In this document: in pieces, positions 19,101-25,921 of the stretch
Layout of the letters: each line of letters starts with the position of its first letter
Position numbering within the stretch: position 1 is the stretch's first letter
Assembly: GCA_020635725.1 (NCBI GenBank)
Contig: JACJZF010000001.1
Coordinates: 186,001-250,000, forward strand
Length of the DNA: 64,000 bases
Origin: Flavobacteriales bacterium
Lineage (GTDB): Bacteria > Bacteroidota > Bacteroidia > Flavobacteriales_F > PHOS-HE28
Direction: 5' to 3'
Made by a program: the position numbers and the translations under genes
The notes under the pieces: model-generated
What the model was told of the DNA's origin: nothing
Seen by the model: the letters and a program-made list of their open reading frames with translations, nothing else
The model's database searches: none

Positions 19101-19721
19101 CACTTTGTTCACCTCCTCGAGGTCCTCCAGCTTGTCCTCCAGATCCTCGGCCCAGGCATTGAGCTGGCCCATGCTGTAGTCGCCGCTGAGGTTGAGGTTC
19201 ATCACGGGCATCATCTCCGAGAAGTTCATCTCGAAGACGCTCGGCTCGGCGGGCAGGTCGGTGGGGAAATCCGGGTCGGCCTTCGCCTTGTCCACAGCGT
19301 CCTTCACCTTCCGCAAGGCCTCGCTCGGCGTCACGTTGAAATCGAACTTGATGTGGATCACGCTGTAGCCCTGCACGCTGGTGCTCAGGATCTCGTCGAT
19401 GCCGGTGATGGTCTTGATCTCCTTCTCCAGCGGCCGGGTGACGAGCTTCTCCATGTCATCCGGCGCGTTGCCCGGATAGATGGTGTTGACGAAGATCTCC
19501 GGGGTGACCACCTCGGGGAAGGCCTCGCGCGGCATGCTCTGGTAGGCGTTCCAGCCGATGAGCGCGATGAGGATGCTGAGCACCATCACCGTGGCGCGGT
19601 TCTCCACCGCCCAGCTCGAGATGCCGAAGCGCTTTTCGGTAAAGGCGTGGCCGTTATCCTGTGACATGGGTTGGGTCGTTGGCCCGGGCGGCCTGCTCGG
19701 CCCGCCGTGGCGTTCGTTCAT
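16125..19721 (-). CDS. RND efflux permease, large variant (1198 aa)
   Basis: The protein is a second RND pump subunit of the AcrB/CusA superfamily. TM1 is about residues 41-60; TM4 has LALGMLVDNGIVVIENTHRL, where the usual DD pair is DN, as in many Bacteroidota pumps. It is about 150 residues longer than a typical HAE1 protein. Much of the excess is a hydrophobic insertion between TM6 and TM7 (from LTFKVGGWMTGLG to FGLFGYLNYYVLYP) that adds probable membrane helices. ATG 19667 (MSQDNGHAF) is an alternative start. It is the last gene of the tetR-tolC-adaptor-RND operon and is followed by a strong hairpin. Confidence 0.92.
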   Translation of the reverse strand: MNERHGGPSRPPGPTTQPMSQDNGHAFTEKRFGISSWAVENRATVMVLSILIALIGWNAYQSMPREAFPEVVTPEIFVNTIYPGNAPDDMEKLVTRPLEKEIKTITGIDEILSTSVQGYSVIHIKFDFNVTPSEALRKVKDAVDKAKADPDFPTDLPAEPSVFEMNFSEMMPVMNLNLSGDYSMGQLNAWAEDLEDKLEDLEEVNKVEIRGVPEKELRISLDLPKMEARQLSFQDVASAVQQENVSVSGGEVLVDGLRRTISVNGEFTDMDQVRGIIVKQENLEIVRLGDVADVAFTYKEPTSYAREFGQPVVMLDIIKRSGRNLLIASDSINAVLDRFKRDVFPADLTVTITGDMSDQTRTQVDELENSIIFGVLLVVGVLMFFLGLRNAIFVGIAIPMSMLLSFIVLNAMGYTLNMMVLFSLVLALGMLVDNGIVVIENTHRLMSEGQSPLRAAKNGIGEVAWPIIASTATTVAVFIPLLMWPGIMGEFMKFLPITLMVVLASSLFVGLIINPSIAGRYMQVEQPGPSRWLTFKVGGWMTGLGLLSSLAGYFGGNKFLFSLGNLALAFGLFGYLNYYVLYPASVRFQNVTMPRVEARYRRFLTWVLQGKRPRWMFIGTIGLLIFSFVLTGIFPPNTLFFPVNQPLYVNVFIEKPIGTDINETDATTRLVEKRIFDVLSDPKYNDTVTDTLPDGRTEQRLRNFMVSSVIAQVGEGTSDPMAGPSFDATPHKGRVQVSFVKFAERRGINSLSVMEEIREAVRGVPGVTVVVDKDAAGPPVGKAINLEIKGDDVLALIEEGEKVRAYLKDQHIEYVEELKLDVELGKPEMPIEIDRAKARRYNVSTYAIGDALRTALYGREVSTYKEGEDDYPVNIRLKDEYRYDPEVLTSMRVTFRDQTNGQIRQVPISALATPHYTSTFSAVKRKDLKRMVQVQSNVTDEFKKEQVVNQVIAAFDAYPKDPRFTYEFTGELKEQAKQMAFLSTALMIAVFLVFMIIVAQFNSAAIPGIIVSSVIFSLIGVFLGLVIFRMEFVIMMTMVGIISLAGVVVNNAIVLVDFMLLLQTRRKEELGLSQEQRLPMSEVLLSIEDAGARRLRPVLLTAITTVLGLIPLAIGLNINFFTLFSDLDPQFVLGGDNTVFWGPMSWTVIFGLTFATFLTLVIVPVMFLLMTKVFYRWVPVRESRNPVAPSGSPPPLPA

Positions 19722-19742
19722 TCAAATCGTTCGTTGCTCCGT

Positions 19743-20900
19743 TCAGGCACCTTTCAGCACCTGCACTTCCTGCTTGTCCACCACCATGCGCGCGCCCTGG
19801 TCGATCAGGGTCTCGCCGCCCTGCAAGCCATCCTTCGATCGCTCGATGAGCAACTCGCCTCCCTGCGTGCTCAACACCTTCACGAACAGCTTGCGGCTGC
19901 GCGGCGCGCCCTCGTGCTGGTCGAGCACGAAGACGTAGCTCTCGCCCGAGCTGTTCTGCATCACCAGGCGGCTGGGCAGCACAAGGGCCTCGGGCCGCAC
20001 CAGGTCGCGGATGCGCACGTTCAGCAGCTGGTTCGGGCGGAGCTTGGTGCCGGCCTCCATGCGCAGGGTGGCCTTGAAGCTGCGGTTGTTCGGGTTGATG
20101 TACTGCCCCACCTGTGCGATGGTGGCCATGTGCGTCTCGCCCGTCTCCGGCATGTCCACTTCCACGGAATCGCCCACGGACACCTTGTCGAGCAGGTCCT
20201 CGCTCAGATCGCACTCCACGCTCGCCTTGCCCAGTGCCACCACGCGCGCCACCGGCTGCATCGGGCTGGCCATATCCCCCAGGTTCGGGAAGATCTCATC
20301 CACCACGCCGTCGAAGGGCGCGCGGATCTCCGCGCTGGCCAGCTGCTCGCTCAGCGACTTCAGCTGCGCCTCGCTGCTCTCCATGTTCGCCTTGGCCTGC
20401 AGGTACTGCACCTCGCTGCCGATCTTCTGCTCCCAGAGGCGCGCCTGCTTCTCATGCACGCTGCGCGCGAGCTCGGCCTGGGCCTTGGCCTGTGCCACGT
20501 TCTCGCGCAGGGCGTCGAGGTCGATATCGACGATGAGCTGGCCCTGGCTGACTGGGCGCCCGGCGGGCACCAGGATCCGGCGCACCTTGCCGCCCATGGA
20601 GGAGTAGAGCAGCGCGTTCTGATCGGCGCGCACGCTGCCATGCGCCTCGGTCCAGTGCGCGAAGGCGCGTGGCTCCAGCAGGTAGGTGGTCACCGTGGGC
20701 AGCGATCGCTGCAGGGAGGGGTCGTGCTTCGCCAACCAGCCATCGACCTCGGCGATGGAGGCGGTGAGCTGCTCGCGCAGGGCCTTGAGCGAATCGCGCT
20801 CGGCGCGCTTGGCCAGCACCTGCGAATCGGTATCGGGGGAACCGGCTCCGCACGCGGCGAGCAGGAGGAGCACCGGGGTCAGGAGGAGGGAGTGACGCAT
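19743..20900 (-). CDS. RND efflux adaptor, lipoprotein
   Basis: The 385-aa protein starts at ATG 20900 with a lipoprotein signal peptide (MRHSLLLTPVLLLLAAC, Cys17 lipidated). Longer translations run into the end of the TolC gene in another frame and are not real. A coiled-coil (about 30-70), lipoyl-type halves (GGKVRRILVPAGRPVSQGQ and IRAPFDGVVDEIFPNLGDM), a hairpin and a beta-barrel follow. It bridges the pump encoded just downstream and the TolC protein encoded upstream. The spacing to the permease gene is 21 bp. Confidence 0.92.
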   Translation of the reverse strand: MRHSLLLTPVLLLLAACGAGSPDTDSQVLAKRAERDSLKALREQLTASIAEVDGWLAKHDPSLQRSLPTVTTYLLEPRAFAHWTEAHGSVRADQNALLYSSMGGKVRRILVPAGRPVSQGQLIVDIDLDALRENVAQAKAQAELARSVHEKQARLWEQKIGSEVQYLQAKANMESSEAQLKSLSEQLASAEIRAPFDGVVDEIFPNLGDMASPMQPVARVVALGKASVECDLSEDLLDKVSVGDSVEVDMPETGETHMATIAQVGQYINPNNRSFKATLRMEAGTKLRPNQLLNVRIRDLVRPEALVLPSRLVMQNSSGESYVFVLDQHEGAPRSRKLFVKVLSTQGGELLIERSKDGLQGGETLIDQGARMVVDKQEVQVLKGA

Positions 20901-20920
20901 GGTCGTGGAGGTATCGGGGA

Positions 20921-22249
20921 TCAATAGAGGTCGAGGGCGCGGCGCAGGTCGGCGCGGGCGGTGAGCAGCTGCACGAGGCGCTGCACGTACTGCTGCTGCG
21001 CGGTGAGGTGGTTGGCGCGCTCCTGCGTGAGCTCGAAGCTGCTGGCGGCGCCGTTGGTGAACTTGATGCTGGCGCGTTCCATGATGCGCTGGGCGAGCAG
21101 CAGGTTGCGCTCCTCGGTGCGGTAGTTGTCGAAAGCGGTGCGGGCCTCGCTGCGGGCGCGCTCGGCCTCGGCCAGCAGGCGCTGCTCGGTGGCGGCGCGG
21201 TTCACCTCCACTTGATCGAGCGCCAGGCGCGCCTGCTGCACCTTGTGGTAGCGGTTGCCGCTGCTGATCACGGGCACGGTGAGCTTCAGGCCCCACACCG
21301 TGGTGGGATAGAACGGGTACTCGCCGCCCGGGTCGAAGCTGGGGCCGTTCCACACCTGCTGGTGGCTGAGGAAGCCGCCGAGGCTGGGCAACTGCTTCGC
21401 GCGCTCGTTGCGCATGTTCAAGGTCTGCAGCTTCACCAGCGTCTCGGCCTCCTGCAGTTCGATGTGCGAGCCCGGCTGGAAGGCCTGCTCGCTCAGCGCG
21501 GTTTCGTTGGCATCGCCCAGGATCGCGCGCAGGTCGTCGGTGAGGATGATGGGCGTGCCCTGCGGCACCCCCAGTGTGAGCGCGAGCATCATGCGGGCCA
21601 CTTCGGCCTGTTGCTGGAAGCTGCGCTGCACGGCGCGGGTCTGATCCACTTGGATCGTGAGGCGGTCCACATCGGTCTCTTCCATGAACCCGGTCTCGAG
21701 CATGGCCTGGGCCTCGCGCAGGCTCTGCTCGATCAGCGGCAGGCCCTCGCCCGCCAGGCGCGCCCCTTCTTCCGCGGCCAGCACGCCGAAGTAGGCCTTG
21801 GCGGCCTGGTTGCGCGCATCGGCCCGCGCCTTCTCCAGTTCCTCGCGGCTCTGCTCGGCGAGTGCCTTGGTGGCCTGCAGCCCCACGATGTAGCTGCCAT
21901 CGAAGATCAGCTGGCTCAGCGTGGCGCCTGCGCTGGCGTTCCAGGGCAGGCTGAATTGCGCGGCGATGTAATCCGGGCCGATCCCCGGGGTGAAGAAGTT
22001 CGGCACCAGCTGCGTGGGCACATCGATGAAGTTCTGCAGCTGCACCTCACCGTTGATCTGCGGCAGGCCGATCGCCGTGATCTCCTTCACCTTGTGCCGC
22101 GCCTTCTCGGCCTCGAGGTTGCTGGACTGCACGGCGTAGCTCTGCTGCGCGGCCATGTCCATGGTCTGTTGCAGCGAAAGGCTCAGGGGGCCTTGAGCGG
22201 TGGCGCTCAGGACGGCCGCGAGCATGATGAATGTGTTCAGCGTTCTCAT
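20921..22249 (-). CDS. TolC family outer-membrane efflux protein
   Basis: The 442-aa protein has a signal peptide (ends SATAQG) and two OEP repeats: LSLQQTMDMAAQQSYAVQSS near the N-terminus and a second half beginning about residue 235. Long helices rich in Ala, Gln and Glu form the expected periplasmic coiled coil. The start codon overlaps the stop codon of the TetR gene by one base, so the two are translationally coupled. It is the channel of the second efflux system. Confidence 0.92.
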   Translation of the reverse strand: MRTLNTFIMLAAVLSATAQGPLSLSLQQTMDMAAQQSYAVQSSNLEAEKARHKVKEITAIGLPQINGEVQLQNFIDVPTQLVPNFFTPGIGPDYIAAQFSLPWNASAGATLSQLIFDGSYIVGLQATKALAEQSREELEKARADARNQAAKAYFGVLAAEEGARLAGEGLPLIEQSLREAQAMLETGFMEETDVDRLTIQVDQTRAVQRSFQQQAEVARMMLALTLGVPQGTPIILTDDLRAILGDANETALSEQAFQPGSHIELQEAETLVKLQTLNMRNERAKQLPSLGGFLSHQQVWNGPSFDPGGEYPFYPTTVWGLKLTVPVISSGNRYHKVQQARLALDQVEVNRAATEQRLLAEAERARSEARTAFDNYRTEERNLLLAQRIMERASIKFTNGAASSFELTQERANHLTAQQQYVQRLVQLLTARADLRRALDLY

Positions 22250-22863
22250 CAGGCGCGTTCTTTCTTGGCTTTCTTCTCCAGGTAGGCCACGCCCTTCTTG
22301 CTGGCGATGCCCCGGATGTGGTACTCGAACTGTTTCCAGAGCACGTCGCTCAGGTTGAATTGGTCCGGCGGGAACACCCGGCCGTCCCAGGTCGAATCGA
22401 CTCGTGAGATGTAAAGCCGCGTGATCACCTCGGCGTCCAGGTCCTCACGGTAAAGGCCCTCGGCCATGCCTTTGCGCAGATTCGCCATCACGCAGGCGTA
22501 GATGTCCTCCCGCTCGCGCTTCTCCATGATCCCCCAGGCCTTGGGGTGGTACTTCTGGAGGTCGAACTGCACGCTCGGGTGCATGCTGCCGACCTGGCCC
22601 ACGATGAACTTCGTGAACTCCTCGTTCTCGTCGATCGCGTTCAGGCCGCGCCCGCAGATCGCCGTGATCGTATCGCGGTGGAAGGCGCAGATGGTGGCCA
22701 CCGCCTTCTCCACCAGGTCGTTCTTGTCGGTGAAGTGCTCGTACAGGGTCTTCTTGCTGATGCGCAGCTGCGTGGCCACGTCATCCATGGTCATGCTCTT
22801 GATACCCAAGCGCATGAAGAGCTTCAGGGCCTGCTCGAGGATCTCTTTCTTCTTGATCTCCAT
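22249..22863 (-). CDS. TetR/AcrR family repressor of the second efflux operon
   Basis: The 204-aa regulator opens with a TetR DNA-binding domain (ILEQALKLFMRLGIKSMTMDDVA through ISKKTLYEHFTDKNDLVEKAV, residues about 8-55), followed by a helical ligand-binding part. ATG 22863 is chosen because the TAnnTTTG promoter and a long perfect operator lie just upstream (22899-22945); the longer open frame would start upstream of the promoter. It leads the operon tetR-tolC-adaptor-RND, so it most likely represses its own efflux genes until it binds an inducer. Confidence 0.92.
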   Translation of the reverse strand: MEIKKKEILEQALKLFMRLGIKSMTMDDVATQLRISKKTLYEHFTDKNDLVEKAVATICAFHRDTITAICGRGLNAIDENEEFTKFIVGQVGSMHPSVQFDLQKYHPKAWGIMEKREREDIYACVMANLRKGMAEGLYREDLDAEVITRLYISRVDSTWDGRVFPPDQFNLSDVLWKQFEYHIRGIASKKGVAYLEKKAKKERA

Positions 22864-22898
22864 CCTTGAATTCGACGACAGGGGGCGGAAAGGGGGCG

Positions 22899-22945
22899 CA
22901 AACGTAGCGAACATCGGAAACGAAATGCGACACTTTTCGTTTCCG
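22899..22945 (-). promoter_or_regulatory. tetR promoter and 31-bp palindromic operator
   Basis: Arms CGGAAACGAAA (22915-22925) and TTTCGTTTCCG (22935-22945) are perfect 11-bp inverted repeats around a 9-bp spacer. The minus strand carries TACGTTTG at 22899-22906, an exact Bacteroidota -7 match, about 36 bp before the ATG. The operator covers the -33 region, as expected for a TetR-type repressor. Confidence 0.8.
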
Positions 22946-22992
22946 GAGTGATGAGCGGTGACGGGGCGGGGATGGGCGGCGCCAAAAGCAGA

Positions 22993-23021
22993 CGCGCCCG
23001 CCACTCATCGTGATGGGCGCG
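22993..23021 (-). terminator. Possible terminator after the LytTR response regulator
   Basis: A 7-bp GC stem (CGCGCCC/GGGCGCG) with an interrupted inner stem lies about 35 bp past the stop codon of the response regulator gene, followed on the minus strand by a short CTTTT run. It separates this gene from the tetR promoter. Confidence 0.45.
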
Positions 23022-23056
23022 CACCGTGGAACCTGCCGGGTGGAGAAGCGGTTACG

Positions 23057-23803
23057 CTACTTCAGCTCGAGCTTCTCCAGCAGCTTGCCGTAGTACGAAT
23101 CGCCGATCGGGATCGAGCCCTTGCCGTCCTCCAGGATCACATGCGGCGCGTCGATCGCCTCGATGCGATCGAGCCGCACGATGAAGCTGCGGTGGATCCG
23201 CATGAACTTGTCCATGGGCAGGCGCGATTCGATGTGCTTCATGGTGCCGTGCACGATGTAGCGCTTGTCCTTCACATGCACGCTGAAGTAGTCCTTGAGC
23301 GCGCTGATGTAGTAGATGTCCTCCAGGTTCACGCGCACCTGCCGCCCTTGATGCTTCAGGAAGAGCGGGCCCATCTCCTCCTTGGTGGCCAGCTCGTGCA
23401 GTTGATCGCGCTCGCGGCGCAGCTCTGAATCGTGGGCGTGCTTGTGCAGCGCCAGTTCGATCGTGGTCTGCACATCAACCGCCTTGAAGGGCTTCACGAT
23501 GTAGCCGTAGGGTTCGGCCACGCGGGCACGGCTCAGGGTGGACTCATCGCTGTATGCCGTGAGGAAAATCACCGGCAGGCCAAATTGCTGGCGGATGATC
23601 ATGGCCGCCTCGATCCCGCTCATCTCTCCCTTCAGCATGATGTCCATGAACACCAGCTCCGGGCGCTCCTGCTCGGCCATGTCTATGGCAGCGCGGCCAT
23701 CGGCGACTCCACCGACCACGGTGTGCCCGAGCTTCTCCAGCGTGTGCTGGATGTCCTTGCGGACGATCGCTTCATCCTCTACCACCAGGATCCTGGCTAC
23801 CAT
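23057..23803 (-). CDS. LytTR response regulator (REC-LytTR)
   Basis: The 248-aa protein starts at ATG 23803 with a receiver domain: the acidic pair in VVEDE (Glu9, Asp10), phospho-acceptor Asp54 in FMDIMLKG, Thr in FLTAYSD, and Lys in YIVKPF. A short helical linker follows (about 125-150), then a LytTR domain with YYISALKDYFSVHV, RIHRSFIVRLDRI and IPIGDSYY. The longer reading frame upstream of 23803 has no signature and is discounted. It is transcribed alone, with no histidine kinase gene next to it. The partner kinase is unknown. Confidence 0.92.
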   Translation of the reverse strand: MVARILVVEDEAIVRKDIQHTLEKLGHTVVGGVADGRAAIDMAEQERPELVFMDIMLKGEMSGIEAAMIIRQQFGLPVIFLTAYSDESTLSRARVAEPYGYIVKPFKAVDVQTTIELALHKHAHDSELRRERDQLHELATKEEMGPLFLKHQGRQVRVNLEDIYYISALKDYFSVHVKDKRYIVHGTMKHIESRLPMDKFMRIHRSFIVRLDRIEAIDAPHVILEDGKGSIPIGDSYYGKLLEKLELK

Positions 23804-23969
23804 GCGATGTGGTTTGGTTCCTCGGTCGACGCCCTTGCCATCGCCGATCGAACGACAACTATACGGGTTGGGTTGCCTGCAAAGTTGCGCTTTAGACCAA
23901 CCGGCGCGCCATATCGACCGGAGAAGTGCACGGCCGCTCGTGAGGCCGCATGTGCCCACCTTCGTGGCC

Positions 23970-24374
23970 ATGGAACACCGAGATCACCTCATGGCCCAGT
24001 TCGAGCGCATGGCCGCCGCGCTGGCCAGATTGATCGCCGCCTTGCATCCTGAAGGACCCACTGCCATGGTGGAAATACGTGCCGTTGAGGAGGAGATCGC
24101 CCAACTGCTGTGCGCCGACCCTGATGAGCTGATACGGCTTGCCCCCGAGGAGCTCCTGAAGCGGCTTGAAGAGCGGACCGGTTGGGATGAAGGCGCGAAG
24201 GATCGATTGGCCGATGCGTTGATGGCGCTGGCCGAGGCACATTCAACCGAGGCGCATGCGGCCGCATATCGCTGGCAAGCACTGGCCGTGCTGTACCACC
24301 TCAACCGTACGAGCACCTCCTACTCCATGGAGCGGCGAGCCAAGGCAGCTGAACTCCGCGCGCGTCTGTCCTAG
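23970..24374 (+). CDS. Small alpha-helical protein of unknown function
   Basis: The 134-aa product (from ATG 23970) is almost wholly helical and acidic. Its first segment (HRDHLMAQFERMAAALARLIAAL) is amphipathic. Two Leu/Glu-rich helices follow, then AHSTEAHAAAYRWQALAVLYHLNRTS, which resembles a single TPR-like helical pair. No signal peptide or catalytic motif is seen. An upstream in-frame GTG or ATG is possible, but the earlier part of that frame overlaps the response regulator on the other strand. It stands alone before asnS. I do not recognise the family. Confidence 0.6.
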   Translation: MEHRDHLMAQFERMAAALARLIAALHPEGPTAMVEIRAVEEEIAQLLCADPDELIRLAPEELLKRLEERTGWDEGAKDRLADALMALAEAHSTEAHAAAYRWQALAVLYHLNRTSTSYSMERRAKAAELRARLS

Positions 24375-24435
24375 GGACTTGGCTTCGCTTCGTTCCTTTG
24401 TGGCCAGTTCGGTCGGTGGCAGGCATTCCCATGGT

Positions 24436-24467
24436 CTGATCCGCTGATCTTCTGATCATCTGATCCA
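24436..24467 (+). repeat. Octamer tandem repeat (CTGATCNN x4) abutting the asnS start codon
   Basis: CTGATC occurs at 24436, 24444, 24452 and 24460, exactly 8 bp apart; the units are CTGATCCG, CTGATCTT, CTGATCAT and CTGATCCA. The last unit ends in the A of the asnS ATG. Its position in the leader, where a ribosome-binding region would be, suggests an effect on translation; that is inference. Confidence 0.7.
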
Positions 24468-25918
24468 TGACCCCCATCAAGTCCGTCCTCGACGACGCAT
24501 CCCTCACGGGCACCACCCTCACCGTGGCCGGCTGGGTGCGCACCTTCCGCAACGACCGCTTCATCGCCCTCAACGATGGCAGCACCATCCGCAACCTGCA
24601 GTGCGTGATCGACCAGGAGAAGGTGAACGCCGATACGCGTGCCCGCTTCACCACCAGCGCGGCGGTGAAGTGCACCGGCCTGATCGTGGAGAGCAAGGGC
24701 AGCGGACAGCGCGTGGAGATGCAGGTGACCGACGTGGAAGTGCTCGGCGATAGCGATGCGGAGAAGTATCCCATCCAGCCGAAGAAGCACAGCCTCGAGT
24801 TCCTGCGCGAGAACGCCCACCTGCGTTTCCGCACGAACACCTACAGCGCCATCTTCCGCATGCGCCACCAGGTGAGCTTCGGAATACACGAGTACTTCGA
24901 CTCGCTTGGCTACAACTACTTCCACGCGCCCATCATCACGGCCAGCGATGCGGAGGGCGCGGGCGAAATGTTCCGCGTGAGCACGCTCGATGCGAAGAAC
25001 CCGCCACTCGATGAAAGCGGTGCGGTGGATTGGAAGGAGGACTTCTTCGGTGCCGAAGCGCGCCTTACGGTGAGCGGTCAACTGCAAGCAGAAAACGCCG
25101 CGCTCGCTCTCGGCAAGGTCTACACCTTCGGGCCCACGTTCCGCGCCGAGAACAGCAACACCGCGCGCCACTTGGCCGAGTTCTGGATGATCGAGCCCGA
25201 GGCCGCCTTCATGGACCTCAAGGGCGACATGGATCTGGCAGAAGGCCTGTGCAAACACCTCATCGCCCGCGTGCTGAAGAACAGCATGGACGATCTGCAG
25301 TTCCTGGATGCACGGCTGAAAGAAGAGGAAGCGACGAAGCCGAAGGAGCAACGGAGCGAGATGGGCCTGATCGATCGCTTGAACTTCGTGCTGGAGAACC
25401 CCTTCGAGCGCATCACCTACACGGATGCGATCGATATCCTGCTGCGCAGCAAGCCGCACCAGAAGAAGCAGTTCCAATTCCCTGTGGAATGGGGCATCGA
25501 CCTGCAGAGCGAGCACGAGCGTTACCTCGTGGAGAAGCACTTCAAGAAGCCGGTGATCGTCACGGGCTACCCCGGCAAGATCAAGGCCTTCTACATGCGC
25601 ACCAACAGCCCCGGCGACTTCGGCTACAGCGAGAAAGGCACCACCGTGGCGGCCATGGACGTGCTCTTCCCCGGCATCGGCGAGATCATCGGCGGGAGCC
25701 AGCGCGAGGAGCGCCTGGATGTGCTGGAAGCGCGCATGAAGGAAATGCATGTGCCCGCCGAGGAGCTCTGGTGGTACCTCGACACGCGTCGCTTCGGCAC
25801 CGTGCCGCACGCGGGTTTCGGCATGGGACTGGAGCGCTTCGTGCTCTTCGTTACGGGCATGGGGAATATCCGGGACGTGATCCCGTTCCCGCGGACGCCG
25901 AAGAGCGCGGAGTTCTAG
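24467..25918 (+). CDS. asnS: Asparagine--tRNA ligase
   Basis: The 483-aa class II aminoacyl-tRNA synthetase has an N-terminal OB-fold anticodon-binding domain (TVAGWVRTFRNDRFIALNDGS, residues about 18-110). The catalytic domain carries motif 2 (FRAENSNTARHLAEFWMIEPE) and motif 3 (GFGMGLERFVLF, near residue 450). The C-terminus RDVIPFPRTPKSAEF is the usual end of the bacterial enzyme. It charges tRNA-Asn with Asn in the cytoplasm. Its last 40 or so codons are repeated in decayed form at 28.68, 34.0 and 34.11 kb, and gene blocks sit directly behind its stop codon, so its 3' end behaves like an integration site. Confidence 0.97.
   Translation: MTPIKSVLDDASLTGTTLTVAGWVRTFRNDRFIALNDGSTIRNLQCVIDQEKVNADTRARFTTSAAVKCTGLIVESKGSGQRVEMQVTDVEVLGDSDAEKYPIQPKKHSLEFLRENAHLRFRTNTYSAIFRMRHQVSFGIHEYFDSLGYNYFHAPIITASDAEGAGEMFRVSTLDAKNPPLDESGAVDWKEDFFGAEARLTVSGQLQAENAALALGKVYTFGPTFRAENSNTARHLAEFWMIEPEAAFMDLKGDMDLAEGLCKHLIARVLKNSMDDLQFLDARLKEEEATKPKEQRSEMGLIDRLNFVLENPFERITYTDAIDILLRSKPHQKKQFQFPVEWGIDLQSEHERYLVEKHFKKPVIVTGYPGKIKAFYMRTNSPGDFGYSEKGTTVAAMDVLFPGIGEIIGGSQREERLDVLEARMKEMHVPAEELWWYLDTRRFGTVPHAGFGMGLERFVLFVTGMGNIRDVIPFPRTPKSAEF
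25806..25918 (+). repeat. asnS 3'-end repeat, copy A (functional end of asnS)
   Basis: This is the intact segment coding for the motif 3 region and C-terminal tail. Its last 45 bp (25874-25918) match 28679-28723 at 38 of 45 positions and 34060-34104 at 37 of 45. The 12-mer AAGAGCGCGGAG is identical in all four copies. Confidence 0.85.
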
Positions 25919-25921
25919 CAA

